Shown: positions 22,732-33,010 of the stretch, in pieces | Position numbering within the stretch: the first letter of the stretch is position 1 | Layout: every line of letters begins with the position of its first letter | DNA from: Sipunculus nudus | Lineage: Eukaryota > Annelida > Sipuncula > Golfingiida > Sipunculidae | DNA: 64,000 nt | Direction of reading: 5' to 3' | NCBI GenBank assembly: GCA_026874595.1 | Contig: CM049318.1 | Location: 39,949,956-40,013,955 of the forward strand | Translations under genes and position numbers: made by a program | The notes under the pieces: generated by a model | Told to the model about the DNA's origin: nothing | The model's input: only the letters and a program-made list of their open reading frames with translations | Databases searched by the model: none

Positions 22732-25700
22732 CATGTGCCAGATGCCTTTTTTGCATTTATTCGATTATTTTAGCGGGCCCCCACATATTATTACACATAT
22801 AAACAAAACAAGCAGCCTTTGTGCGGTGTAATCCACGTCTTCTGGCCTATTTTATGAAAGCTCCAAGGGATTAATAAAGGCCAGATAGGTGATAAGTCCC
22901 CTTAAAACGCTCTCCTGTATAGCAGTTCCAATCGTGAAAAAAATGGTGGCGATAAACAGAGGAAGAGCCCCATTGTTCCTTTACTTTGCTAAAATTAACT
23001 TATATCCATGGTTTTCAAAATGTTTTCTTTTATTGAAAAGGAAAGTGACATATAGTAACAACTGAATCCACAATTTAATTTAAGGTGTAAAAATTGATTA
23101 TCGAATCGATTCTAACTCCCGTCACAATTCACAAGCCTTTTCTTAAACACCCGGGGCGAAAGAGGGATGATCGACTAAAATAAATTGTAAATTATTCCTG
23201 AAAGCAAATAATCTAAAGTATATTATACCTGAAAGCAAATCATTTTAATTATTCACCATGATTGTGCACTCGTAAGTTTAACTAAAGATACACGGATTTA
23301 CCGCGTACATGGATAGAATCAGAGGTTAGTCTCATTGAGAAGGTTATTGGAACAAAAGCGCGCCGGTGATCATATATATATACCCACAACCTGTTCATAT
23401 TCTCAATTAAGATATAGACTCATTAAGTTTGTGTTGGCATTCAGTTTTCGTCTGGATAACAATATAATGTTGCTTATCAAAGAAAAATACTATATATAAA
23501 ATTATTTGGAATTATGCTTGTGTATTTGCGAGCGTTCACTTTTGTGCCAGGTAAAAATAACGTTGCCTGCTTTTGGACTTCATGTCACCCTTTCCCTTAA
23601 ACAATCTGCAGTGTGGTTTATAGTAAAATGCCAAAAAGTCAAGTATAATACGATATCCTTGGTGTACTTGTTCGAAAACTTCTTAAAGCTGCCCATTCAC
23701 CTACCTTTTTAAATAGAATTTATGCGATTTCTGGCTTTTCTCTGTATATATATTAAAGATCTAAGGGTAATTCTGGTTTTGAACAGGTCTTATAACGCCT
23801 CCGTGAAGGATTTATTAACTTGTTTATCAACAACGTGTTTGTAAACATAGCAACGTTGACAAACGCGAAAAACCTGTAACCTAAGGTGGTAGGTTGCATA
23901 TATGCGGAGATAGAAAGGCCACTTGTTGCACAACACCATTTTCAAAGCTCTGGCTTATCTGACTTGCTACCAGATGCCCTTGTTGAATTTGTTTCGATTA
24001 TTTTTGCGGGCCCCCTTTTATTTTATAGAAGTTGATATAAACAAAACAAGCAGCCTGTGTGCGGTGATATCCACGTTTTCTGGTCTAGTTTTTTTTAATA
24101 AAATCTCCAAGGGATTACCTTTAGTTTATTAAGGTCAGATAGGTGATTAGGCCCCTTTCAATAATATAAGTATAGGATTCTACGACTTTATTTAATATTA
24201 TCCCATATGACGATCCTTTGGGATTTTCCTGCTGGAGGAAACAGCTGAAATCCAAAGGTCGGTATATAGCAGGGGCTCCATCATAGGGGGAAGGGGGGGG
24301 GGGGGCATTACTATATCTCCACCCCCCCCCCCCCCCGCCGCCCTCCGCTTTAGTAAGTGTGATTGGGATGATCAATGTAACAATCCTCCTCCGTCATCAA
24401 TTCAGAAAATATGAATTTATACTTTACACTTTACACTTTTACGCTTTACACTGAGTTTGGCCCTTTTTCCCCCTGGGATGTGTCAATTGAGGTTCATGAG
24501 GGCAGGCTATACCGGGTTCTTTTGTACGACGCTTTGTCCGTCGTTTTTCCTGTAGGGTCAATTAATTAGGCCAACATGACCTACTTTAAGGAAACCTCTG
24601 TAAATGGTTATAACAGATACATTCAGAGGAAGCTGTCTTAAAAAATTAAAAAAAAAAAAAACAGAAAACAGATCAGTGATAAGATGCAAAACTTGTGAAT
24701 TATAGTTTTGGCCCTCTGAATTTCCTTGTTTCTGTTCATTTACCCGCAGTCTGTAATCGGATTGCAGCTTAATGTCTGTGGAATCGAAGGCCACTGGACG
24801 ACCCCCTGGACCTTATGTTACGTGTATCTTACTGAGTTGATAAACACACTTAATTTTCTCAATATTTCAGCCACAGACCTATCCGTAGAGAGTCACATGA
24901 CGAGACAGCAGACGACACTGGTGGGAAATCAACACACGTCACTTCGCCTTCAGGGAATTTAAACAATAAAAGCTCAAATAACGTAACGCTGAGCAAAAAT
25001 GACATCAGAACTATCAGTGTTAGGACTTACAATGAAGCCAGAGATGAGGATAATCTGTGTACCTGCATTCAGATATCTGGCATTCAGCGGGAGGAGGTGT
25101 TTGACGACACGATATCATTGTCATCTTTGGAAGTGGCATCCATTATGCGGAACGTTCCTTCTCCCGCCGTGTTCGCGAGGTACCAAAGCTTAAAACGACT
25201 TGGAATAAACTTGCCCCCGAATAATATGTTAGAAAGAACTGCTACAGATGATCATACAGAGAAATGCCCTCCCGTTTCCGGGAAAAGTACATGTTCGGTG
25301 CAAGGTTTAACAAGGATTGACCTAGGAACAAATGCATGTCCAGTCGAGGGGTCTTCAAAGGTTGATCAAGTGAGGTCTGGTACGGGTCAAGTAAATGAAA
25401 CGCAGATATTTAGGCCTACGAAAACTGAACAAGGCAATGTTTGCACAAATTCATTAACGCACACGCAAGATACATCTGGAGTGAGTACAGTGAGTGATGT
25501 GTACAAGTCAAAATCGCTGTCAAACTTCGTTGAACAATCAGTTGAATCATTTTTAACCAATCTACACAAAGGAGAGTCTAGTCAGTCTACAGATCATCAT
25601 TCTCAGGGCGGGTTCGTCCCGATTTCCGGATATGAGGTTACAAACATGTCCAGTACACGAGCTCAACTGTTAAAACCAAAGGCGGAATCTCCGTCAAAAT

Positions 25701-26859
25701 CGCCATCTTTACATTCAATCCTTAAAACTCACAGCCTACATCACATGACCTTACCACGTGATGAGGTGTCTTTGCAACAGGAGAGACTTAAAGACGTTAT
25801 TTCATGTTCACCTGGCGGCCACAAGATGGCGGGCGCAGTGGTAGTAACTGGAAACAGTCGTTTGCCACCAGAACGCGCAATGCTGGCGGGAGATGTCATT
25901 ATTGAGGTAAGAAACGCCGCCTGCTCACCAGGAAAAAAAACATGATTATTCCGATATTGGACCTTAACGACTTTCTGAAAAAAATCAAGAGCAGACCTTA
26001 CTATGTCTCTGTTTCCAAAGCCAGAGTTTACAATTTTAGTAAACATCAGAACATACTTCTCTTCTTCTTCTTAGGCCTAAAGAAACAGCTGACCATAAAA
26101 TGTTAAGTCTCGTTCTAAGAAGTGGTGTCCACATTTTATCCACCCTTAGACTTAACTCCTTTTCTCAACACGCTTGATAAAGCTGGCAGTTTATAAAAAA
26201 AAGGAAAGACCTTTGCCTATCTCGCTCTTTCACTCTGTGTCTGTCTGAATACATTCATGGAGGAAATCGGGATGGGTTCCTATAAGTGCAAAAACATATC
26301 CCCAAGAACGAACCCTTTCGATGAGAGTGGTGCTTAAGTTGGAACTGTATGTACAGATTACTTGATAAAGCATGCAGTGCAAATTTGCACACAAATAATT
26401 ATTTGCCATAAGTAACTTAAAGCAATTAGTATGGTATCTATGCGTTCCAAATAATTTGCTTTGTTATCTTCCCTAAGGAGGTTATGTTTTCATGCATCCG
26501 TGATGGTTTGCACGATTGCGCCAAAAACACCGAAGCGGGAAACGAAATTATCTATCTATACGAAAATGAACATTTATAAAAAATAATTGAATTCATAAAG
26601 AGAAGTTGTAATTAACCGTTGAAAACAAGGATGAAATTTGGGTCATATATGATATATATATTTATTTGCAGTAATGTATAAATCATCTTTTTGAATACAT
26701 GCTATATTGATTTTCTCATACGCTTCCTTTATTCAGGTGAACGGGAACAACGTTATGGGAAGAAGTTTTGATGAGGTCACCAAACTTCTTCATAGCGCGG
26801 ATGCGGATGTCCACGTGGTGGTAGCTCGACCCATCGGGAAGCTCACAGCCTGCTTGTGA
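18171..26859 (+). CDS. PDZ-domain protein of unknown family, three exons, 513 aa
   Basis: Exons 18171-18553, 24871-25906 and 26737-26859 join with matching phases: the first ends with TG and the second begins with C to make Cys; the second ends on a full codon. They total 1,542 nt including TGA. The N-terminal 100 residues look helical and basic (LRKLNSVVREMRKLTRHRKM). The middle is Ser/Thr-rich and disordered. The C-terminus, about residues 444-505, reads as the second half of a PDZ domain (AGDVIIE joined to VNGNNVMGRS). The usual carboxylate-binding GLGF loop is not evident. ATG 18171 is the first in frame after a TGA at 18117, just inside an exon that starts at an acceptor, so at least one 5' non-coding exon is implied. 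I do not recognise the family; the helical N-terminus might be harmonin-N-like, but that is a guess. Confidence 0.72.
18941..19045. repeat. G-run/C-run repeat fragment (relative at about 24280-24420)
   Basis: Runs of G and C flank the segment ggatggtcaatgttatcat. A related sequence (ggatgatcaatgtaacaat) sits beside the larger G/C patch near 24.37 kb, so both derive from one dispersed repeat. Confidence 0.55.
19281..19341. repeat. (TA)n microsatellite
   Basis: A 61-bp TA run; a shorter broken one lies at about 19214-19245. Confidence 0.96.
19800..20812 (-). mobile_element. LINE 3' fragment (CR1/L2-type), 5'-truncated
   Basis: Reading the minus strand from about 20800 gives the RT catalytic box (HKYADDNELS, about 20750), then a 208-codon open block to 20039 (SWMTSNKLKLNTDKDE ... 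SVKYLGVKIDRNLSMHDY ... ISRLDYCNSVLAGLP ... GERSFRFIAPKVWN). This is the standard CR1/L2 RT thumb and C-terminus. The 3' end is an AATTGGCGCTATATAAATA motif followed by TTA/TAT simple repeats at about 19800-19860, a widespread CR1/L2 tail. RT fingers and the endonuclease are missing. A short in-frame deletion after NLSMHDYISS is likely. Confidence 0.9.
20039..20665 (-). pseudogene. CR1/L2 RT C-terminal ORF remnant
   Basis: The 208-codon open block inside the LINE fragment. It covers the thumb and the conserved DYCNSVLAGLP and LHWLPVKYRIQNKI segments, ending near the APKVWN box. It lacks the RT palm except for YADD just upstream, so it has no activity on its own. Confidence 0.9.
21051..21104. 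repeat. (TA)n microsatellite
   Basis: A 54-bp alternating run in the intron. Confidence 0.96.
21784..21833. repeat. (TA)n microsatellite
   Basis: A 50-bp run that passes into TTTA repeats. Confidence 0.96.
22575..22656 (-). ncRNA. Hammerhead-ribozyme-like motif
   Basis: On the minus strand the conserved core is present in order: CTGATGA (22643-22637); a 4-bp stem II CGGG/CCCG with loop TCGCAT; GAAA (22620-22617); and stem III formed by ACA and CTGTT pairing with AACAG and TGT around loop GTGAATT. The predicted cleavage is after T at 22592. Stem I is weaker (a short CA/TG base next to the core, then TAAC/GTTA at the outside) and could be lengthened by the (TA)n on both sides. Such motifs are known in Penelope-like elements and retrozymes. 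No Penelope ORF lies nearby. Activity is unknown; the U-U at the base of stem II and a 2-nt bulge in stem III suggest decay. Confidence 0.6.
22661..22729. repeat. (TA)n microsatellite beside the ribozyme-like motif
   Basis: A 69-bp run. A shorter TA run lies on the other side of the motif at about 22564-22576, so the motif is bracketed by complementary TA tracts. Confidence 0.96.
23693..24165. repeat. 0.5-kb direct repeat, copy 2
   Basis: Same landmark order as copy 1, offset by about 1.26 kb. It lacks the ribozyme-like insertion and the long TA array. Confidence 0.82.
24285..24337. repeat. Poly-G then poly-C inverted tract
   Basis: A G run (about 24284-24305) and a C run (about 24322-24336) separated by about 16 bases. 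It could form a G:C hairpin or a quadruplex; length errors in assembly are likely here. Confidence 0.8.
24871..25906 (+). CDS. PDZ-protein gene, coding exon 2
   Basis: Opens after ...atatttcag, reading HRPIRRESHDETADDTGG, and stays open for 345 codons to the donor GAG|GTAAGA. Mostly Ser/Thr/Asn-rich linker, then the first half of the PDZ-like domain (AGAVVVTGNS ... AGDVIIE). Encodes residues 128-473 with the split Cys. The frame runs through the donor only to a nearby stop, which supports splicing. Confidence 0.78.
26737..26859 (+). CDS. PDZ-protein gene, terminal coding exon
   Basis: Begins after cttcctttattcag and reads VNGNNVMGRSFDEVTKLL, then HVVVARPIGKLTACL and TGA. This completes strand D, helix B and the last strand of a PDZ domain. 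The intron splits the domain exactly between VIIE and VNG. A possible poly(A) signal AATAAA lies at 27130. Confidence 0.8.
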   Translation: MNGNNVMGRSFDEVTKLLHSADADVHVVVARPIGKLTACL

Positions 26860-28899
26860 CCATGCCCATACAAACATATAAGTATTCAGCCGGCAGTTAT
26901 TTTTTTTATTTCAAAGCTTTCTTAGCCGGCTTCTTGGAGTTCATGCGTTCAAGCTTAAGAAGGAATTCAAATTACAATATCAGCTGTGGGTATAACCAGC
27001 TATCCTAATTTTCTTCATCTCTTCAGAATCTGATGGCGCACTATCATGCTTTGGTAAAATTTTCAGTGTTATAACTCACTTGCATATTTAGTACAATTTA
27101 TTTTACGGGTACACTTTAACATGAAGGTCAATAAAATAAAAAAAAATGATTAAACTAGAAATCTGCATTCTACGGAATAGAAGCCTCCGTCGTGTGTGGG
27201 GTCCATATTGTTGAATGGTCCAAAAACCGTGTTTGCATTCACTTATTCGGCATATATTTCCAGCCACATTCGGGCACAAGTGAATGTACATTTGTGAATA
27301 TTCCTTGATGACTATCCTCAATCCGGATCATGTGCTGAATCTACACCGAAATCTTTTCGATTCTTCATTGAACCATTCGTGAATTGCCCTAATTATTTAA
27401 TGAGACTCCATTCATGATTGCGCGAGTTTCGTTATGAACAAACACACTCACACCCACAACGGAGGCAAATATAATAACAATATGACTGAACCTTATGTAT
27501 GTACAGGGAAACCTCCCTCTTCGGACACTTCCCTATTACGGACACATGTAATAGTAAATTACGGACGTTTGACGTTTTTAAGTCTGTAAACTTATCTTTA
27601 AATTAGATCAGGCTACATTTGCGGAAGCACTGGTATCAGTTAATGTTAGGTCAGAAATGTCACTTTACATCTGCTTTTTTTATGTGACATTTAACCCCAT
27701 TCAACTTACTTTCCAACATTAAATACAATATCATGGATATGAAACCCACCCACGTGTTCATGGTTACAAGTTATACCAAAGTATATTTAAATTTTTCATT
27801 ATAAATTATTGTCATGTATCACTAATATTAAGATAATTGTTAAAAAAATCGTTTACGCGTTACACGTATATGATTGAAAGTACACACAAGCGCGCGCGCA
27901 CACACACACACAGACAAGCAGGTACGGGTCCTCGTGCGGCTATATTTTGTAATCCTTGAGTACGCCATAATGCTATAATTAAAAAATCAATATTTAGGGA
28001 TTTTAAAAAAATATATCAAATAAATTATTTTACAAACATGCTCCGCCTCCTCAGACGGTACGCTTTAAAAAGGTGTATGTGCCACACAAAGGCCTTTGGG
28101 AAGCCACATGAAAACATACAAACGCACAGACAGACTAGCACACCGTGCTGCCGCTCGGTACTTTTTTTAAAGTGACAAGACTTGTCAGGGGTAATTTTTT
28201 TTCTAAAATCATCATCTTCATGTGGTGATTTCAGGCTGTTTACCTCAACCAGTTAAATGCATTAGACGTGCCCCGTCAATATAACAAAATAGTGGTATAT
28301 TATATCAGCGATAATTTTTTTCCTGTGATTTTGCCAATGTTTTACAAAATCACCGAAATGGAATTCTGGAACATGTGTATATTTTCTACCTGAAGATTGT
28401 TTAGAAATATCCCATGCTGTAAAATTGTATAAAATTGCGCTTTTTTGTAATTGATTTGTACTTTTTCAATACTTTTTAATGAAATTTTTCGTTTATTCTT
28501 CTAAAATTTTTTACTTTTTTTTTCATTAAATCCAGTGTCATGACTGCACACACGCACACTGTACATATCTTACCTCGGATCACCACTTGCCCTCCGTATG
28601 TGTACATGTGAATACGTAAAATACATATGCATTAAGTGCTTGTTAAGTGGTGTGGTACTTAACAAGGTTTACATTGTTATTGTATATTTCATCACAATAC
28701 TACCTCACATATATGTGGGATTTACATTAATATTGGTGGAGGATATAAACTGCACCGAAATATTACTTGTTTTCTGACGCAGGTGAACAACTACAGCGTA
28801 TTTATATTTTGCCGGATTTGAAACGATTTCATTAAAAGGCATTCAAATAAAATTAAAAGAGATGAACAATTTGTCTTTTTATATTTTACCTCTGTCATT
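26860..28899. other. 3' flank and intergenic DNA
   Basis: The 3' UTR of the PDZ-protein gene probably reaches about 27.15 kb. A copy of the 16.0-kb dispersed repeat lies at about 27270-27345 and a short (CG/CA)n patch at about 27891-27913. No further gene seen. Confidence 0.5.
27270..27345. repeat. Dispersed repeat, copy 2
   Basis: Contains acatttgtgaatattccttg and catccggatcatg-like sequence matching the segment just after the LINE tail at 16.0 kb. Confidence 0.7.
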
Positions 28900-28941
28900 C
28901 AGGGGCGTAGCCAGGATTGAGGGAGGGGAGGGGACCATGAT

Positions 28942-30061
28942 CAGTGGCGGATCCAGTAATTCGAAAACGGGGGTGGGGGGGGGGGGGTGGTTCTATTATG
29001 CATGTATATGGGTACTATGAAAACTGTTATATATACGTGTATATGTATTTATATATTATAATTACTATTGTTATTACTATACGTTATATATTTTAGTGTA
29101 TAAAAACATGTTTTTGTTTTTTAAATTTTCAATAGTGAACAATGGTTTCATTAAGGTAAGTTACAAGTACATGGGGAGGGTATGGGAAGGGGTGCTTATA
29201 TGCATGTATGGGTACTATGAAAACTATTATATATACGTGTATATGTATGTATATCTTATATATTTATAATTATTACTATTATTATGATTACTATACGTTA
29301 TATATTTTAGTGTATGAAAACATGTTTTTTTTTTTTTAATTTTCAATCATAAACCATGGTTTCATTAAAGTTACTTACAGGTACATGGGGAGGGTATGGG
29401 AGGGGGTATCCCCCTCCCATATTGGGAATTTTTTTGAATATGCAATGTATAGAGGACGTTTTGAGGCAATTTTCACCAAAAAAGAGGATTTCCTGTTCCT
29501 GAAAAACTGTTCCTCTATGTCTTTGCGTTATGTAGTCAAACTGTAGAGAGGTTCAATATTTACTATTTATATTTCTTCAAAATTGGTATATAAAATTTCA
29601 ATCATTTACAAAATGTTAAAGTCAATGGCGCAAAGGCGCATTTACGTTTATAACTTGCATAATATTATCTTTTAAATGTAATGCTCGGAGTGAAAAATAA
29701 TATGTTGAAGTCTTATGTTAGGCCAAAAAATAAGGTTTGGTTCTCAGGCACCTTTTTCCAGAAATTAGCACGGCCGGGCGATATTTTATTTTTTACCTTT
29801 TTGTATGTTTTGATAAAATGTCATATGATAAGGCAAAAGCTTGAAAATAACAGACATTTTTGCTAAACAGGTAAAAGCACTACATAACAAAGGAAATCTG
29901 ATCAAAATTGTATTATTTTATCTTTTTGAAAGATGAAAATCTAAACATTTTGATGCGGGGAGTAAAAGTTGACGCGGGCGGTGCTTGAGAACCATACCTT
30001 TTATTATTATTATTATTTTTTTTTTGCATTTTACCGAGGTCCCCCTCCGGATCCGCCACTG
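28942..30061. mobile_element. Inner element with CAGTGGCGGATCC inverted ends
   Basis: Terminal inverted repeats of 13 bp. Contains a tandem duplication of about 205 bp (28994-29195 and 29196-29405, both with gggtactatgaaaact). No matching 8-bp duplication flanks it, so either a flank was lost or the two pairs of ends belong to a single composite family. Confidence 0.65.
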
Positions 30062-30095
30062 ATAGCAAAGGCCATTTAATATATATATATATATA

Positions 30096-31668
30096 TATCA
30101 GACATGGGGTATTCGTATTCAGTTTTCGTATTCACTGTATTCGAATACAGGTATTTTCAGTATTCGTGTTCGTATTCGAATACATTTGTAAAAAGTATTA
30201 AAGTATTTGTAAATACATTGCAGAAGTATTCACATTCATGAATACTTTTCATGAATATACATGTATACATGAGTATACATTGTTTTTTACCTTTTGTCCT
30301 TTATCGATGTGGAAAATGTGCCATTATTTCAATGGTAATTGATTTGGACCCACTTAACATATGCACACTAACAATCTTACTTACACATTATTTTTTTCAT
30401 TTTTTTTTTACTTTATTCATATTAGATTAATATGAATGTTTTTATTCTGTCATGTGCATGTACATCTCAATTAGTCAGACGCTCTTTACTTTACATTTAT
30501 CCTACACCAATGTTCTTTATACATACAAAACAACAGGTAACTACATGGTGCAAGCAACGCTGTCCATATCCTTTGCTCTGTACCCTTTATATCTGATAAT
30601 GCCACAATGAACTTCCTGTGTAGAGGCTGGAGGTAGCTAGGCCAGCATGCTACTAGCCCAAGTCCTCTCAAGTTCAAAGGGTTGAAAGCTTAGTTATTAC
30701 CCCTGCCTGGTCTAGGTAGCAGCCCTGACAGGAATAACAGCTCAGTACCTTACTTGACCAAACCTGATGTCCATTTCCAGTATCTTGGTAAACCTATAAT
30801 CACATAACTATGAATTCAGTACCTAGATACAGGTACAAGTAACTGGCCCCAAACCTGTTCAGTGTACATGCTAGTCAACTTTAGACACAGGGCATGTTTA
30901 GGCACCCCCCTGTATCTATCCTTTGTTGGTAGTTGTATACTTCTGTTGATAATATAATGCAGCAATGAACTTCCTGTTTAAGAGGCTGTAGGTTGACTAG
31001 CTTGCTAGCCAGGTAGCTAGCTACCAAGGCAGCAAGGATGAATGCTTTGTAAATACCCCTGCCTAAGATGGCTAACTGCCCTGACAGGGGTGACAGCTTT
31101 GTACATGCAATTGACCCAAGCCTGTTGTCCATTTCAAGGACCAGTATCAAATTTGTACCTCGAGTGTCTTATACCAGGTGCAGGTACTTTAGTTCCAGGT
31201 ACAGGTACAAGGTACCTCCTACTCATGACAACCAGGTACTCTGAATTGTGTACCTAGGTAAAGGTATAGGTACAGGTAGAAGTACCTGGCCCCACCCTGA
31301 AAGAAACATTCATTTATATATTTTGTATAACAAACTACCATTATATATAATACTCCGTCATTATGCGGTTTGGAAATTAATGCATACACATCGGATTAGA
31401 TGAACATTTTGAATTTTTGACTAAAATACATTTTGCAAGTGGGAATATACTTGTTGATTGCAGTTAATTGTTTGAAACAAAAATGATACTTGATAGTTTC
31501 TTTTTGTTTCATTAAATTGTATTCATATTGTATTCATGAATACATTTGTATTTGTAATCGTATTCGTATTCGAATACATTTCTGTTTTGGAGTATTTGTA
31601 TTAGTATTCGTATACCCCTGCTGTATTTGTACTCGTATTCGAATATATTTCTCCTGTATTCGACCCAT

Positions 31669-31671
<3 letters not shown>
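30096..31671. mobile_element. Nested insertion with tattcgaatac-rich ends
   Basis: Left end begins cagacatggggtattcg; the right end, reversed, is a similar gatatgggtcgaatac. The interior (about 30545-31290) is two diverged tandem units of about 360 bp (both with caatgaacttcctg and acccctgcct). No coding content. Confidence 0.5.

Positions 31672-31725
<54 letters not shown>
31672..31725. repeat. (TA)n microsatellite
   Basis: A 54-bp run inside the composite element; a CCAT/CTAT patch follows at about 31808-31849. Confidence 0.96.
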
Positions 31726-31730
<5 letters not shown>

Positions 31731-31971
31731 AATAGCCATGCTGGTTCATTGTTTTATAGATGAAAAGGGTGGGATCCCACTGGCAGTGAACCAATTTTCT
31801 GTGTATACCCTTTCCATCCATCCATCCATCTGTCTATCTATCTATATATAGGCATTATATTAGTATTAGCTTAAGTGAAATTCTGAAAGGACGGCGAGGA
31901 CTGGATGCATTGCCCCCTGCGCCCCCCCCCCCCCCCCCCGGCTACGCCCCTGTGTCATTCCTTTTATTCAG

Positions 31972-33010
31972 TCTGGTCCTAATACATCTTACCCAGTTTT
32001 AGAGTCGTCCTTGATGCACCTTATCCAGATTTTGAGTTTTTCCTGATACATCTACCCGTTTACCTAGTTTTGAGAGTGGTCCTTAGCAGTGAGATTCGGG
32101 TTCGGACTTAGACTCGAGACCACTTTGTTAGGGACTTGTACTCGAGAAATTAAGCCAAGTCCATCTCGAGTGTGGGTGAAGGGAAGCTCTGACAGATACT
32201 ATAAAGGATCTTTATAAATATGCGAATGTATCAAGCTTGAGCTCTGCATCGGGAGTTAACATTATTAATATCCAGTTGTGATAAGTAAAATCATGTGTAA
32301 ACTAACATTAACAGACTTATTATAATCTCAGATATCTAATTAATGAGATTTTTCACTCGAACTTGGGTTCCAGATGACCTTGATTTGAAGGAAAACTTGA
32401 ACTCGACTACATCAAAGGTCCTTATACATCTTACCTCGTTCTAGATACGTCTTACCATGTTATGGAGTGGTCCTGGTCCATCTTGCCTAGTTCTAGAGTG
32501 GTCCTGGGACAACTTATCAAGATCTATAAAGTGGTCCTGAAACCCATTACCCAGTTCCGCATTGGTCCCGATATATTTTACCTAGTTCTAGAATGGTCCT
32601 GATATAACTAACCTAGGTCTAGAGTGGTTCTGATGCATCTTTATTCAGTTTTATAGTGGTTCTGATATAAATTACCAAGATCTACAGCGGTCCTGACACA
32701 TATTTACCCAGTTCTGCATTGGTCCTGATAAGTCTTATTCAGTTCTAGAGTGGTGGTCCTGATAAGTCTTACCAAGAAATTGTGGTCCTTATACGTTTTA
32801 TCCAGAAATTGTGGTCCTTATACTACGTCTTACCCAGTAATAAAGAAATCCTGATACGTCTTACCCAGAAAAAGTGGTCCTGATACTTCTTATTCAGAAA
32901 AATAGTGGTCCCGATACGTCTTACCCAGTAATAGAGTGGTCCTGATGCGTCTTACCCAGTAATAAACTCCATACATCTGATCTGGTTGTAGAATGTAGTG
33001 GTCTTGACAA
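31972..33010. repeat. Degenerate minisatellite, period about 31-33 bp
   Basis: About twenty imperfect units of the form ggtcctgatacgtcttaccc followed by agtaatagagt or similar. The array is interrupted at about 32088-32415 by unrelated DNA with cgggttcggactta at one end and acttgaactcgac at the other, probably another small insertion. Confidence 0.85.

Larger units (their letters stand above)
22430..22910. repeat. 0.5-kb direct repeat, copy 1 (partner 23693-24165)
   Basis: Shared landmarks in the same order in both copies: ctggcttcctctctgtatat, gtaacctaaagtgg, ccagatgcc, gattattttagcgggcccc, aaacaaaacaagcagcct and ctccaagggatta. Copy 1 carries the ribozyme-like segment and a (TA)n array where copy 2 has unrelated sequence. 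Confidence 0.82.
18554..24870 (+). other. Intron 1 of the PDZ-protein gene
   Basis: This 6.3-kb intron is filled with a LINE fragment, several (TA)n arrays, poly-G/poly-C patches, two copies of a 0.5-kb direct repeat, and a ribozyme-like insertion; these have separate entries. It ends with a pyrimidine-rich acceptor (ttctcaatatttcag). Confidence 0.7.
28900..31952. mobile_element. hAT-like composite element, copy 1 (3.05 kb, nested)
   Basis: The ends are inverse complements (AGGGGCGTAGCC at 28901; GGCTACGCCCCT ending about 31951). The 8-mer tgtcattc occurs at 28893-28900 and again at 31953-31960, a perfect 8-bp target duplication as made by hAT transposases. Inside lies a second pair of inverted ends (CAGTGGCGGATCC at 28942; GGATCCGCCACTG ending 30061), and further in an insertion rich in cgtattcgaatac (about 30096-31671) flanked by TA runs. 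No transposase is encoded, so it is non-autonomous. Confidence 0.78.

Noticed and set aside
31972-33010. CRISPR-like array
   Set aside because: The repeats are degenerate head-to-tail units without distinct spacers in a eukaryotic genome; this is a minisatellite.
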